Assembly: GCF_011839805.1 (NCBI RefSeq)
Contig: NZ_VWPY01000041.1
Coordinates: 1 to 38,534, forward strand
DNA from: Kineococcus rubinsiae
GTDB lineage: Bacteria > Actinomycetota > Actinomycetes > Actinomycetales > Kineococcaceae
Length of the DNA stretch: 38,534 bases
Direction: 5' to 3'
Of the stretch, positions 24,890 to 34,449 are shown piece by piece. Every line of letters starts with the position of its first letter. The stretch's first letter is position 1. Under the pieces are notes generated by a model. The model did no database searches and had not been told where the DNA came from. It worked only from the letters and a program-made list of their open reading frames with translations. The position numbers and the translations under genes were made by a program.

Positions 24890-25725
24890 GCGGTCCCTAC
24901 GGCGGGGCCGTGGCCGCGGAGCCGTCGCCGCGGCGGCGCACCCGGGTGCACCACCTCGCGGAGCTGAAGGCGCGCGGCGAGAAGTGGGCCATGCTCACGA
25001 GCTACGACGTGCTGAGCGCCAGCGTGTTCGACGACGCGGAGATCCCCGTCCTGCTGGTCGGGGACTCGGCCGGCAACACGGTCTTCGGCCACCCGACGAC
25101 CCTGCCCGTGACGGTCGACGACCTGATCCCCCTCGTGCGGGCCGTCGTGGTCGGCGCCCCGCACGCCCTCGTGGTGGCCGACCTGCCCTTCGGCTCGTAC
25201 GAGGCCTCCGACGAGCAGGCCGTCGCCGCGGGCGTGCGGTTCCTCAAGGAGGCCGGCGCGCACGCCGTGAAGCTGGAGGGCGGCGTGCGCAGCGCCGCCC
25301 GGGTGCGCGCCCTGGTCGCGGCGGGCATCCCCGTCATGGGTCACGTGGGCTTCACACCGCAGGCCGAGCACGCCCTCGGCGGCTACCGCGTGCAGGGCCG
25401 CGGGGACGCCGCGTCGGCGGTGCTCGCGGACGCGACCGCGGTCGCCGCGGCCGGGGCCTTCGCGGTGGTGCTGGAGATGGTGCCCGCGGCGGTCGCGCGC
25501 ACCGTCACGACCACCCTGGAGATCCCCACCGTGGGCATCGGCGCCGGCCCCGACTGCGACGCCCAGGTCCTCGTCTGGCAGGACTTCGCGGGCCTCACGG
25601 CGGGCCGCACCCCGCGCTTCGTGAAGCGCTACGCCGACCTGCGCACGACGCTCACCGACGCCGCCCGCAGCTACGCGGCCGACGTCCGCGGGGGCACCTT
25701 CCCCACCCAGGAGCACTCCTTCTGA
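24886..25725 (+). CDS. panB: 3-methyl-2-oxobutanoate hydroxymethyltransferase PanB
   Basis: A 279-residue TIM-barrel enzyme that adds a hydroxymethyl group from 5,10-methylene-THF to alpha-ketoisovalerate, giving ketopantoate, the first committed step to pantothenate and CoA. Motifs are [32 protein letters not shown] with the Mg2+ ligand D60, HAVKLEGGV with the substrate lysine, [22 protein letters not shown] with the catalytic Glu, and [20 protein letters not shown]. The N-terminal 20 residues are a basic extension. GTG 24886 overlaps the nadE stop by 4 bp. No panC or panD is nearby. Confidence 0.95.
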   Translation: MSGPYGGAVAAEPSPRRRTRVHHLAELKARGEKWAMLTSYDVLSASVFDDAEIPVLLVGDSAGNTVFGHPTTLPVTVDDLIPLVRAVVVGAPHALVVADLPFGSYEASDEQAVAAGVRFLKEAGAHAVKLEGGVRSAARVRALVAAGIPVMGHVGFTPQAEHALGGYRVQGRGDAASAVLADATAVAAAGAFAVVLEMVPAAVARTVTTTLEIPTVGIGAGPDCDAQVLVWQDFAGLTAGRTPRFVKRYADLRTTLTDAARSYAADVRGGTFPTQEHSF

Positions 25726-25749
25726 CGCACGCACCCGCGGGCTAGGGGA

Positions 25750-26988
25750 TCACCCGCCGAGGGCGAGGGGCTCCGGCTCGTCGTGCAGGTCGGTGGTCAC
25801 GGCCGTGGCCCGGACGTGGTCGAGGGCGCGCCAGACCGCCCCGACCGTGACGACGTCCACCCCGAGCTCCGAGGCGTGCACCTGCGGCACCGGCGGGTCG
25901 AAGTAGCGCGGCAGCCGCTGCAGCGCGGTGGCGAGCACCGGTTCCGCCGAAGCCGCCACGGCCCCGGCCACGACGACGCGCTCGGTGTCGAAGGCGCTCG
26001 CGAGGGTCGCGACGACGCGGGCCGTGACGTCGCCGACCGCGGCCAGGACGTCCAGCGCGAGCTCGTCGCCGGCCCTCGCCGCCGCGAAGACGTCCTCCGC
26101 CTCGGGGGCCGCGGGCCGGCGCAGGACCGAGGGCTGCGTGCTCCCGGCCAGGGCGCGGCGGGCCCCGTCCCGGGCGCGCGCGGCGATCCCGTCGGCGGAA
26201 CCCACGCCCTCGACCAGGTCGAGGAAGCGCATCTCCCCCGCCCCGCCGCGGGCGCCGCGCACCAGGGTGCCGTCCTCGACGACGCCCGCGCCGAAGCGCT
26301 CGCCGGCCAGCAGGGTGACGTAGCTGCGCACGCCGCGGCCGTGGCCCCGCCAGCCCTCGGCCAGCGCGGCCAGGTTCGCGTCGTTGTCCACGAGCACCGT
26401 CCAGCCGTGAGCGGCCGCGAACTGCCCACCGAGGTCGGGGTTCATCCGGGCCCAGAAGTCGTTGCCGCGCGCCGGGGTGAGGCCCGCGGCGTCGACGGGC
26501 GCCGGGACCCCCACGGCCACGGCGAGCAGGTGCGCCTCGGGCACCGCGGCGTCGTGCAGGGCCGCGCGGACCGTGGTCGCGATGCTCTCCAGTCGGCCGG
26601 CGGCGGTCGCGCGCCGCGAGGACGCGAGGACCTCCTCGTGCCCGAGCACCTCGCCGTGCAGGTCGGTGACCGTCGCGCTGATGCGGTGCTCGCCCGCGTC
26701 CACGCCGGCGACGACCCGTCCGCGACCGTCGAAGCCGTAGCGGCGCGCGGGGCGGCCCTTGCGGTAGTCGCCGTGCTCGCGCTGGTTCTCGACCTCGCGC
26801 ACCCAGCCCAGCTCGATGAGCTCCTCGCACACGTCGTGCGTCGTGGCGCGCGAGAGCCCCGTCACGGCCATGACGTCCGACCCCGTCACGGGCGCCGAGC
26901 CCCACACCACGTCCAGCACGGCCGCGGCGTTGGCCTCGCGCAGGCGCCGCAGCGCCGTCGGCGCCCCCGCTCCGTGGTCCTGAGTCAC
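25750..26988 (-). CDS. ROK-family transcriptional regulator
   Basis: A 412-residue repressor-type ROK protein. The winged helix-turn-helix is at about 10-75 (LRRLREANAAAVLDVVWGSA; GSDVMAVTGLSRATTHDVCE). The ROK sugar-kinase-like domain follows: VVAGVDAGEHRISATVTDLH, VAVGVPAPVDAAGL, VLVDNDANLAALAEGW, GERFGAGVVEDGTLVRGARGGAGEM. The CxCGxxGCxE zinc-binding loop that normally follows GGAGE is missing (text runs RFLDLVEGVGSADG), so kinase activity is unlikely and the protein is a sensor. It is divergent from the alpha-glucosidase and sugar ABC genes, its likely targets. AGGAGG lies 9 nt before GTG 26988. Convergent with panB, 24 bp apart. Confidence 0.9.
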   Translation of the reverse strand: MTQDHGAGAPTALRRLREANAAAVLDVVWGSAPVTGSDVMAVTGLSRATTHDVCEELIELGWVREVENQREHGDYRKGRPARRYGFDGRGRVVAGVDAGEHRISATVTDLHGEVLGHEEVLASSRRATAAGRLESIATTVRAALHDAAVPEAHLLAVAVGVPAPVDAAGLTPARGNDFWARMNPDLGGQFAAAHGWTVLVDNDANLAALAEGWRGHGRGVRSYVTLLAGERFGAGVVEDGTLVRGARGGAGEMRFLDLVEGVGSADGIAARARDGARRALAGSTQPSVLRRPAAPEAEDVFAAARAGDELALDVLAAVGDVTARVVATLASAFDTERVVVAGAVAASAEPVLATALQRLPRYFDPPVPQVHASELGVDVVTVGAVWRALDHVRATAVTTDLHDEPEPLALGG

Positions 26989-26993
26989 GTTCC

Positions 26994-27051
26994 TTGACCT
27001 CCTGCTCGATGCGGCTTACTTTAGCCACGCCTTAGATTTAGGCTCCGCATC
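26994..27051. promoter_or_regulatory. Divergent promoter/operator between ROK regulator and alpha-glucosidase genes
   Basis: Plus-strand promoter TTGACC (26994-26999), 17-nt spacer, TACTTT (27017-27022). It is followed by an A/T-rich island, rare in this genome, with two similar blocks CTTACTTTAGCC (27015-27026) and CTTAGATTTAGG (27031-27042). These sit within the inverted repeat GATGCGG (27008-27014) / CCGCATC (27045-27051). The layout fits repression of both directions by the ROK protein. ROK operators are usually A/T-rich, which agrees. Confidence 0.6.
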
Positions 27052-27071
27052 AATGAGGAGGGCAGCAGCCC

Positions 27072-28765
<1,694 letters not shown>

Positions 28766-28774
28766 CGGCCCCCG

Positions 28775-28800
28775 CCCCGGCGACACCGACGTCGCCGGGG
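28775..28800 (+). terminator. Intercistronic hairpin between alpha-glucosidase and binding-protein genes
   Basis: CCCCGGCGAC (28775-28784) pairs perfectly with GTCGCCGGGG (28791-28800), loop ACCGAC. It may attenuate transcription or protect the 5' end of the binding-protein mRNA. Confidence 0.5.
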
Positions 28801-28827
28801 CACCCCCACCCCCCGGGAGACGACGAC

Positions 28828-30111
28828 GTGCCCACTGCCCCAGCCCCCCTCAGCCGGCGGGCGCTGCTGCGCGCCACCGGCGCCGGCCTCGCGACGGCCG
28901 CCCTCGCCGGGTGCGGCGACCCCACCTCCGCGGCCGGGCGCAGCAGCGTCCGCTTCTTCCAGAACAAGCCCGAGGTGATCGAGTACTTCGCGGCGCTGGT
29001 CGCGGAGTTCGACGCCGCCCAGGACCGCGTGCAGGCGGTCCACGACTCCTCGCAGACGCCCCTGGTGCCGCAGTTCGTCCGCAACGCCCCGCCGGACCTG
29101 GCCGCCTGGAACTACAACCTGGAGGTCGGGGGCTACGTCTCGACGGGCGTCCTCACGGACCTCTCGGACCTGCCCGAGGCGCAGCGCGTCGACCCCAAGT
29201 ACCAGTCCCTGGTCGACCAGTTCGCCCGCAACGGCGGCGAGACGAACGTGCTGCCGTACTCGGTCACCTCGGCCGGCGTCATCTACAACGCCCGCCTGTT
29301 CGAGCAGAACGGCGTCGCGGTGCCCCAGACGTGGAGCGAGCTCGTCGCGGCCTGCCAGACCTTCCGCGCCGCCGGGGTGACGCCGCTCTACCTCACCGCG
29401 CAGGAGGTCTGGACGCTGCAGCAGGGCCTGTTCGACTACTGCACGGGCAGCGCCGTCGACGTGGCGGGGTTCTTCGCGGACCTGCGGGCCCAGGGCACCG
29501 ACGCCGGGCCCGACGCCGACGTCTCGTTCTCGAAGGTGTTCGCGGAGGCCGCGGAGAAGATGGTCGAGCTGGCCTCCTACGCCAACCCCGACTCCGCGAG
29601 CCGCGCCTACGCCGACGGCAACCTGGCCTTCGGGCGGGGTGAGGCGGCCATGTACCTGCAGGGCCCGTGGGCCCTGGGCGAGGTCTCCAAGGTGGACCCG
29701 GCGCTGCCGCTGGGCACCTTCCCGCTGCCGATGACCGAGGAGCCCGGGCAGGCCGCGGCCCGCGTGAACCTCGACCTGGCCCTCTGGATCCCCACGGCCT
29801 CGCAGGAGCAGGGCGCAGCGCGCACCTTCCTGCAGTGGCTCATGGGCCCCAAGGTCATCGCCCGCTACAACGACGACAACCTCGCGACGTCACCGCTGCG
29901 CGACGCCGCCCCGCTGCAGGACCCGCGCCTGGTGGGCCTGCAGCCCGCGCTCGACGCCGGCCGCATCTACCAGGGCGCCAGCACCTACGTCCCGCAGTCG
30001 ATCCCCGTGGGGAACTACCTGCAGGACGCCGTGCGCACCGGGGACGGCGGGCAGCTGCTGCGCCGCATCGACGAGGACTGGGCGCGGCTCGCCGCCCGCT
30101 CGGCCGCCTGA
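28828..30111 (+). CDS. Sugar ABC transporter substrate-binding lipoprotein
   Basis: A 427-residue extracytoplasmic binding protein of the CUT1 type (MalE-like, SBP family 1). The signal sequence contains SRRALLRATGAGLATAALAGC: twin arginines at 10-11 suggest possible Tat export, and the lipobox LAGC puts the lipid on C29. The mature protein has TNVLPYSVTSAGVIYNARLFEQNG, a classic SBP_1 stretch, then FGRGEAAMYLQGPWALGEVS and AARTFLQWLMGPKVIARYND. It likely binds alpha-glucosides (isomaltose, maltose or trehalose), inferred from the adjacent GH13 and ROK genes. GTG 28828 follows GGGAGA by 7 nt. Confidence 0.92.
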   Translation: MPTAPAPLSRRALLRATGAGLATAALAGCGDPTSAAGRSSVRFFQNKPEVIEYFAALVAEFDAAQDRVQAVHDSSQTPLVPQFVRNAPPDLAAWNYNLEVGGYVSTGVLTDLSDLPEAQRVDPKYQSLVDQFARNGGETNVLPYSVTSAGVIYNARLFEQNGVAVPQTWSELVAACQTFRAAGVTPLYLTAQEVWTLQQGLFDYCTGSAVDVAGFFADLRAQGTDAGPDADVSFSKVFAEAAEKMVELASYANPDSASRAYADGNLAFGRGEAAMYLQGPWALGEVSKVDPALPLGTFPLPMTEEPGQAAARVNLDLALWIPTASQEQGAARTFLQWLMGPKVIARYNDDNLATSPLRDAAPLQDPRLVGLQPALDAGRIYQGASTYVPQSIPVGNYLQDAVRTGDGGQLLRRIDEDWARLAARSAA

Positions 30112-30136
30112 CCCGCCCACGACCGAAGGAGATCTC

Positions 30137-31108
30137 GTGGCCACCACCGCAGCCCCGTCCTCGCGCGGGGAGTCCCCGCGCGGGAGGTCCTCCCGCGGGA
30201 GGTCCCCGCAGCCGGACGACCTGTCCGTGACCCGCAGCCGCGCGGCCCGCCGCCGCCCCGACGGCGTGTCCTACCTGTTCCTGCTGCCCGCCATCGTGCT
30301 GTTCACGGTGTTCATCACCCTGCCCGCGCTGGCCGGGGCGTTCATCTCCCTCACCGACTACGTCGGGTTCGGCGAGTGGCGCTTCCTCGGCCTGGCCAAC
30401 TACGCCGTGCTGTTCACCGACCCGAACGTGCTGCAGTCCTACGGCTTCACCATCGGGTTCTCCGTCGTCACCGTGGTGCTCGTCAACGTCGTGGCGCTCG
30501 TGCTGGCCCTGGGGCTCAACGCCCGCATCAAGCTCAAGACGGCCCTGCGCGGCGCGTTCTTCCTGCCGATGGTCGTGTCGGGCATCGTCATCGCCTTCGT
30601 CTTCAACTACCTGTTCTCCACCTCGCTGCCCGCGCTGGCCGCCACCCTGGGCCTCACCGGGCTGGAGCAGAGCCTGCTCGCGAACCCGGACCTGGCGTGG
30701 ATCGCGGTCGTCCTGGTGACGGCGTGGCAGGCGGTCCCGAGCGCGCTGATCATCTACCTGGCGGGGCTGCTCGCGGTGCCCGAGGACGTGTACGAGGCCG
30801 CGGCCCTGGACGGCGCGACCGCCTGGCGGCAGTTCTGGGGCATCACCCTGCCGCTGGTGTCGGGCTACGTCGTCATCAACACCGTGCTGGGGTTCAAGAA
30901 CTTCCTCAACGCCTACGACATCATCGTCGGCCTCACCGACGGCGGTCCCGGCACCGCCACGCGCAGCGTGGCGATGACGATCTTCACCGGCTTCACCAGC
31001 GGCGACTACGCCTACCAGATGGCCAACGCGGTGATCTTCTTCGTCCTCACCGTCGTCATCTCCGTCCTGCAGCTCCAGATCATCCGCCGCCGAGGAGTGT
31101 CGCTCTGA
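30137..31108 (+). CDS. Sugar ABC transporter permease (MalF-type)
   Basis: A 323-residue inner-membrane permease with six predicted helices (first YLFLLPAIVLFTVFITLPAL, near 46-65). The EAA loop that docks the ATPase is visible as EAAALDGATAWRQFWGITLP. The N-terminal 43 residues are a cytosolic, repetitive Ser/Arg/Gly/Pro stretch (SSRGESPRGRSSRGRSPQ) that is unusual for the family and encoded by strong palindromes. It starts at GTG 30137 with GAAGGAG about 6 nt upstream, 25 bp after the binding-protein gene. Its stop overlaps the next permease's ATG (TGATG). Confidence 0.92.
   Translation: MATTAAPSSRGESPRGRSSRGRSPQPDDLSVTRSRAARRRPDGVSYLFLLPAIVLFTVFITLPALAGAFISLTDYVGFGEWRFLGLANYAVLFTDPNVLQSYGFTIGFSVVTVVLVNVVALVLALGLNARIKLKTALRGAFFLPMVVSGIVIAFVFNYLFSTSLPALAATLGLTGLEQSLLANPDLAWIAVVLVTAWQAVPSALIIYLAGLLAVPEDVYEAAALDGATAWRQFWGITLPLVSGYVVINTVLGFKNFLNAYDIIVGLTDGGPGTATRSVAMTIFTGFTSGDYAYQMANAVIFFVLTVVISVLQLQIIRRRGVSL
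30165..30196. repeat. Consecutive palindromes inside the 5' coding region of the first permease gene
   Basis: GCGGGGAGTCCCCGC (30165-30179) and GCGGGAGGTCCTCCCGC (30180-30196) are each perfect around one central base. A third, related GCGGGAGGTCCCCGC copy overlaps the end at 30195-30209. They start 28 nt after the start codon, so they could slow translation or block decay from the 3' side. Confidence 0.55.
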
Positions 31109-32004
31109 TGGTCACCGTCGACCCCGCACGTGTCGCCTCCCGCGGCGTCCGTCCCCAGCGCCCCCTCCAGGTCGTCGGCCGCCGCCGGCGGGGCCGCGGC
31201 TGGGGCCTGACCGCGCTGCTGCTGCTCGCGGCCCTGACCGTCCTCGTGCCGCTCTACTTCGCCGTCGTCATGGCGTTCAAGACGCCCGAGCAGGCCGTCG
31301 CCGGCACGGGGTTCGCCCTGCCGTCGCCGCTGAACTGGGGGAGCTTCGCCGACGCGTGGACCCTCACGGGCTTCGCCCGCGCCTTCCTGGTCTCGGTGGC
31401 CGTCAGCGCCGTGAGCGTCGCGGGCGTGCTGCTGCTGGCCTCCTGCGCCTCGTACGCGATCGTGCGCAACTGGGAGCACCGGCTGTTCCGCTGGTCCTAC
31501 GTCTACCTGCTGGCCGCGATGTTCATCCCCTTCCCGGTCGTGGCCCTGCCGCAGGTCAAGCTCACCGCGGTGCTCGGGCTGGCCAACCCGGGCGGGGTGG
31601 CGCTGCTGCACATCATGTTCCAGCTCTCGTTCAGCGTGCTGCTGTACTCCGCGTTCCTGCGCTCGATCCCGGCCGAGCTCGAGGAGGCCGCCCGCATGGA
31701 CGGCGCGAGCACGTGGCAGGTGTTCTGGCGGCTGATCTTCCCCCTGCTGGCGCCCATGAACGCCACGGTCGGGATCTTCGCCTTCCTCGCCAGCTGGAAC
31801 GACTACATGATGCCGTCGCTCATCACGGCCGACCAGACGCTGCAGACCATCCCGGTCGTGCAGAAGATCTTCCAGCTGGCCTTCTCCACCGACTACAACG
31901 TGGCCTTCGCGTCCTACCTGATGGCGATGGCGCCCACGATCGTCGTCTACGTGTTCGCCCAGCGCTGGGTGCTGTCCGGGGTCACGCGCGGCGCCATCAA
32001 GTGA
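31108..32004 (+). CDS. Sugar ABC transporter permease (MalG-type)
   Basis: A 298-residue partner permease. Six helices are predicted (first GLTALLLLAALTVLVPLYFA). The EAA motif is ELEEAARMDGASTWQVFWRL, and the C-terminus QRWVLSGVTRGAIK is typical for MalG-like subunits. The ATG at 31108 overlaps the previous stop by one base, so translation is coupled. No ATP-binding subunit gene follows. In actinomycetes such CUT1 systems commonly share a multi-purpose ATPase (MsiK) encoded elsewhere, which I infer here. Confidence 0.93.
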   Translation: MVTVDPARVASRGVRPQRPLQVVGRRRRGRGWGLTALLLLAALTVLVPLYFAVVMAFKTPEQAVAGTGFALPSPLNWGSFADAWTLTGFARAFLVSVAVSAVSVAGVLLLASCASYAIVRNWEHRLFRWSYVYLLAAMFIPFPVVALPQVKLTAVLGLANPGGVALLHIMFQLSFSVLLYSAFLRSIPAELEEAARMDGASTWQVFWRLIFPLLAPMNATVGIFAFLASWNDYMMPSLITADQTLQTIPVVQKIFQLAFSTDYNVAFASYLMAMAPTIVVYVFAQRWVLSGVTRGAIK

Positions 32005-32047
32005 CGCGCGGCTGACGGGTCCGGCCGCCGGTCAGGGCGGCGGCGGA

Positions 32048-32088
32048 CCAGGGGGAACCCCGCACGATCGCTGCGCGATTCCCCCTGG
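32048..32088. terminator. Hairpin terminator after the sugar transport operon
   Basis: CCAGGGGGAA (32048-32057) pairs with TTCCCCCTGG (32079-32088). The 21-nt loop holds a smaller CGCA/TGCG stem. A second weaker GCCGCC/GGCGGC hairpin lies just upstream, near 32030-32045. Confidence 0.6.
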
Positions 32089-32120
32089 CGCCGAGGGGCG
32101 GGGGCGCGGACCCTGCCCTC

Positions 32121-32408
32121 ATGACGTCCGTCGTCGCCCACCCCCTGAAGGGTCTCCGCTCGTCCCTCGCCTCCCGGCACGCGGGAGCCACCTCGGCACC
32201 GCCGCCGCTCGCGGCCGGTGCTCCCCCGGCCGCTGCTCCCCCGGCTTCCACCGGGCTGCGGGGGTGGCGGTCCGCCCTGGCGGTCGCCGCCGCCGTCCTG
32301 CTGCTCCTGCTCCTCGCGGCCGTCCTGCTCGTGGCGACGCCGCTGCCCCTGGACGGCCCGGTGCCGTCGCCGGTCCCGCAGGCACCGGCCACGCCACCGC
32401 TCGGCTGA
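32121..32408 (+). CDS. Small hypothetical single-pass membrane protein
   Basis: 95 residues: a basic, Ala/Pro-rich N-terminus, one membrane helix near 51-74 (ALAVAAAVLLLLLLAAVLLV) and a short Pro-rich outer tail. I do not recognise a family. It lies alone between the sugar operon terminator and the convergent HAD gene, with no strong ribosome-binding site before ATG 32121. Composition alone makes it a possible real gene, but chance cannot be excluded in such GC-rich DNA. Confidence 0.4.
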   Translation: MTSVVAHPLKGLRSSLASRHAGATSAPPPLAAGAPPAAAPPASTGLRGWRSALAVAAAVLLLLLLAAVLLVATPLPLDGPVPSPVPQAPATPPLG

Positions 32409-32440
32409 GCGTCCGCGGCGGGAGCGGTCCGCGGCGGGCC

Positions 32441-33256
32441 TCAGCGCAGGGCGAGCAGCAGCTGCTCGGCGATGACCTCGCCAGCGGCGGCCCCGGCCGC
32501 GTCCACCAGGACGACGCCGGGGTCGTCCCAGCCGCTGCGCAGCAGCTCCCCGTGCCCCGGGCGCCAGGCGCGCTCGGCCGCGAGGAGCAGGTCGACGTCG
32601 AGCAGCGAGTCACCGGCGCCGACGAACCCGCGGGCGCCGCGGCGCCGCACCACCTCGGCCACGGCGGCCGACTTCGTCAGGGCCCGGGGCACGGCGTAGA
32701 GCTTGCGGCCCTGTAGCGAGACGCCGTAGCCCCAGCCGTCGAGCAGCGCGGTGAGCTCGCCGAGGCGCGGCCCCTCCAGCGGGGGCCGCTGGCCCTCGCG
32801 CAGGACGACGTAGGCGAACAGCCCCTCGACGCTGCGGACCGCGGGGTCCCCGGAGCCTGGCACCAGGGCCTGCAGCTCCGCGGCGAGCCGCGCGAGGACG
32901 TCGTGGACGGCGGGTAGCGCCTGCGCCGCGGCCAGGTTGCCGCGCACCTGCGCCGTCCAGGCCGCGTCCGCGACGCCGTCGACGAGCAGGACCCCGCCGT
33001 TGGCGCACACCGCGAGGCGCGGCGGTGCCGCGGGCCAGCGGATGCGCGCGTACTGCGCCGGCGTCCGCGTCGTGACGGGCAGGAAGTCGCCCGTGGCGAC
33101 GAGGTCGGCGAGCAGGGCCCACGCCCGCGGGGTGACCCAGGAGATGGTGCGCCCCTCGTACTCCTCCACGGCCACGAGGTCCGCGACGTCGCGGGCCGAG
33201 GACCGCTCGGAGAAGACGAGGGTCTGGTCGAGGTCGCTGGCGGCGAGCAGGCTCAC
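32441..33256 (-). CDS. HAD-superfamily hydrolase of the Ter-linked biosynthetic cluster
   Basis: A 271-residue haloacid dehalogenase-fold phosphatase. Motif I is SDLDQTLVF with nucleophile D8 and acid D10. Motif II is the threonine-rich FLPVTTRTPAQY, a lysine lies in ALTKSAAVAEVV, and motif IV is FVGAGDSLLDVDLLLAA with the Mg2+ aspartates. The cap region between motifs II and III is of the Cof/sucrose-phosphatase kind. The start GTG 33256 is interlocked with the stop of the preceding gene (GTGTGA), so it is the last gene of a translationally coupled operon. In the predicted pathway it would remove phosphate from a nucleotide-like intermediate; that role is inferred from genomic context, not shown. 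Confidence 0.85.
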   Translation of the reverse strand: MSLLAASDLDQTLVFSERSSARDVADLVAVEEYEGRTISWVTPRAWALLADLVATGDFLPVTTRTPAQYARIRWPAAPPRLAVCANGGVLLVDGVADAAWTAQVRGNLAAAQALPAVHDVLARLAAELQALVPGSGDPAVRSVEGLFAYVVLREGQRPPLEGPRLGELTALLDGWGYGVSLQGRKLYAVPRALTKSAAVAEVVRRRGARGFVGAGDSLLDVDLLLAAERAWRPGHGELLRSGWDDPGVVLVDAAGAAAGEVIAEQLLLALR

Positions 33257-34449
33257 ACGGCCCGCCCGTCGGCGCCCGTGGCCCCGCGCGTGAACCGGGG
33301 GTGGATGAGGCCGACGGCGCTGTAGGCCAGCCCGGGCACCTCCTCGACGGGGACACCGCGCTGGTCGGCGAGCAGCCGCACGTGGGAGAGGTCGCCGGGG
33401 TGGCCGAGCTCGGCGTCCGGGCGCACGAGGACCCGCCACGGCACGCGGCGCAGCAGCACCCGGGTCGTCTCCCCCACCCCGGGCTTCACGAGGTTCACGT
33501 CCCCGATCTCGTAGCGCTGCGAGATGTCCTCCACGGCGGCCCACCCCGAGAACGTCGCGGTGCGCTCGCCCGCCTGCACCGCGTCAGCCGCGGCGGGCAC
33601 CTCGGCGGTCACGTCGTCGAACAGCATCGAGACGGCGTCGCGGAACTCCCCCGACACGTCGGCGGGCGCGAGGTCGGCGTAGAACTTCGCGCCGTGGAAC
33701 TGCCCGGGCCGCAGCAGCCGGTCGTTGAGGACCGTGCGGCTGACGAGGCCGGACACCGTGGAGTTCAGGCACGCCGAGGGGATGAGGTAGTCCTCCCGGG
33801 TCCCGTACGTCCGCACGCAGGACCCCGGGTCGGCGAGGACGGCGAGGTCGTCGGAGAACCCCGGCACCCCGGAGTCGAGCAGGGCCTGCGTGAGCTCGCG
33901 GACGATCGCGCCCTTGCCCGTCCAGCCGTCGACGAACACCACCGAGGCCGGGTCGTGGTGGGCGGCGAGCCAGCGCAGCGCGACGACGTCGAGGCCCCGC
34001 CCGCGCACGATCGACACGGCGCGGTGCGGCCAGTCCAGGCCCGAGCGCGCGGCCCAGCGGCGCAGCAGGACCCCGACGGGGGTGCCGGCCCGCGCCAGGG
34101 AGGCGAGGACGACCTCCTCGCCCCGCTCACGGCGCAGCAGCTCGGCGACGACCCCGACGCCGAGGGCCACCCGCCGCGCCGAGCGCTGCAGCGCCTCGCC
34201 GAACAGGGCCTGGTACTCCGCGCTGGGCTGGTACTCCACGGGCAGGGACTCGGCGTAGTGCGCGCCGCCGGACTGCACGGCCTCCTCGCGCTCCTCGGCC
34301 GGGGCCTCCAGCGCGACGCCCGAGAGGTCGGTGAGCAGCCAGCTGACCTCGTCCGCCGCGTACGAGCCGAACGCGGGCCCGACCAGGGGCTCCGGCAGCC
34401 CGGCGGCCGAGCCGGTCCGAGGGGTGGAGGCGGGCGGTACGGCGGTCAC
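33253..34449 (-). CDS. StiP family protein (PRTase_1-like; annotated elsewhere as cysteine protease)
   Basis: A 398-residue protein that I place in the StiP family (Pfam PF11202, also described as a phosphoribosyltransferase-like domain). Visible blocks are FGSYAADEVSWLLTDLSGVA, HYAESLPVEYQPSAEYQALF, VVLASLARAGTPVGVLLRRW and VVFVDGWTGKGAIVREL (170-186), followed by YLIPSACLNSTVSGLVSRTV with one Cys. The VFVDGWTGKGAI stretch looks like a PRPP-binding loop, favouring a transferase role over a protease role. It overlaps the upstream PRTase gene by 4 bp and the HAD gene downstream. The GTG at 34449 is fixed by this overlap. Confidence 0.82.
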   Translation of the reverse strand: MTAVPPASTPRTGSAAGLPEPLVGPAFGSYAADEVSWLLTDLSGVALEAPAEEREEAVQSGGAHYAESLPVEYQPSAEYQALFGEALQRSARRVALGVGVVAELLRRERGEEVVLASLARAGTPVGVLLRRWAARSGLDWPHRAVSIVRGRGLDVVALRWLAAHHDPASVVFVDGWTGKGAIVRELTQALLDSGVPGFSDDLAVLADPGSCVRTYGTREDYLIPSACLNSTVSGLVSRTVLNDRLLRPGQFHGAKFYADLAPADVSGEFRDAVSMLFDDVTAEVPAAADAVQAGERTATFSGWAAVEDISQRYEIGDVNLVKPGVGETTRVLLRRVPWRVLVRPDAELGHPGDLSHVRLLADQRGVPVEEVPGLAYSAVGLIHPRFTRGATGADGRAV

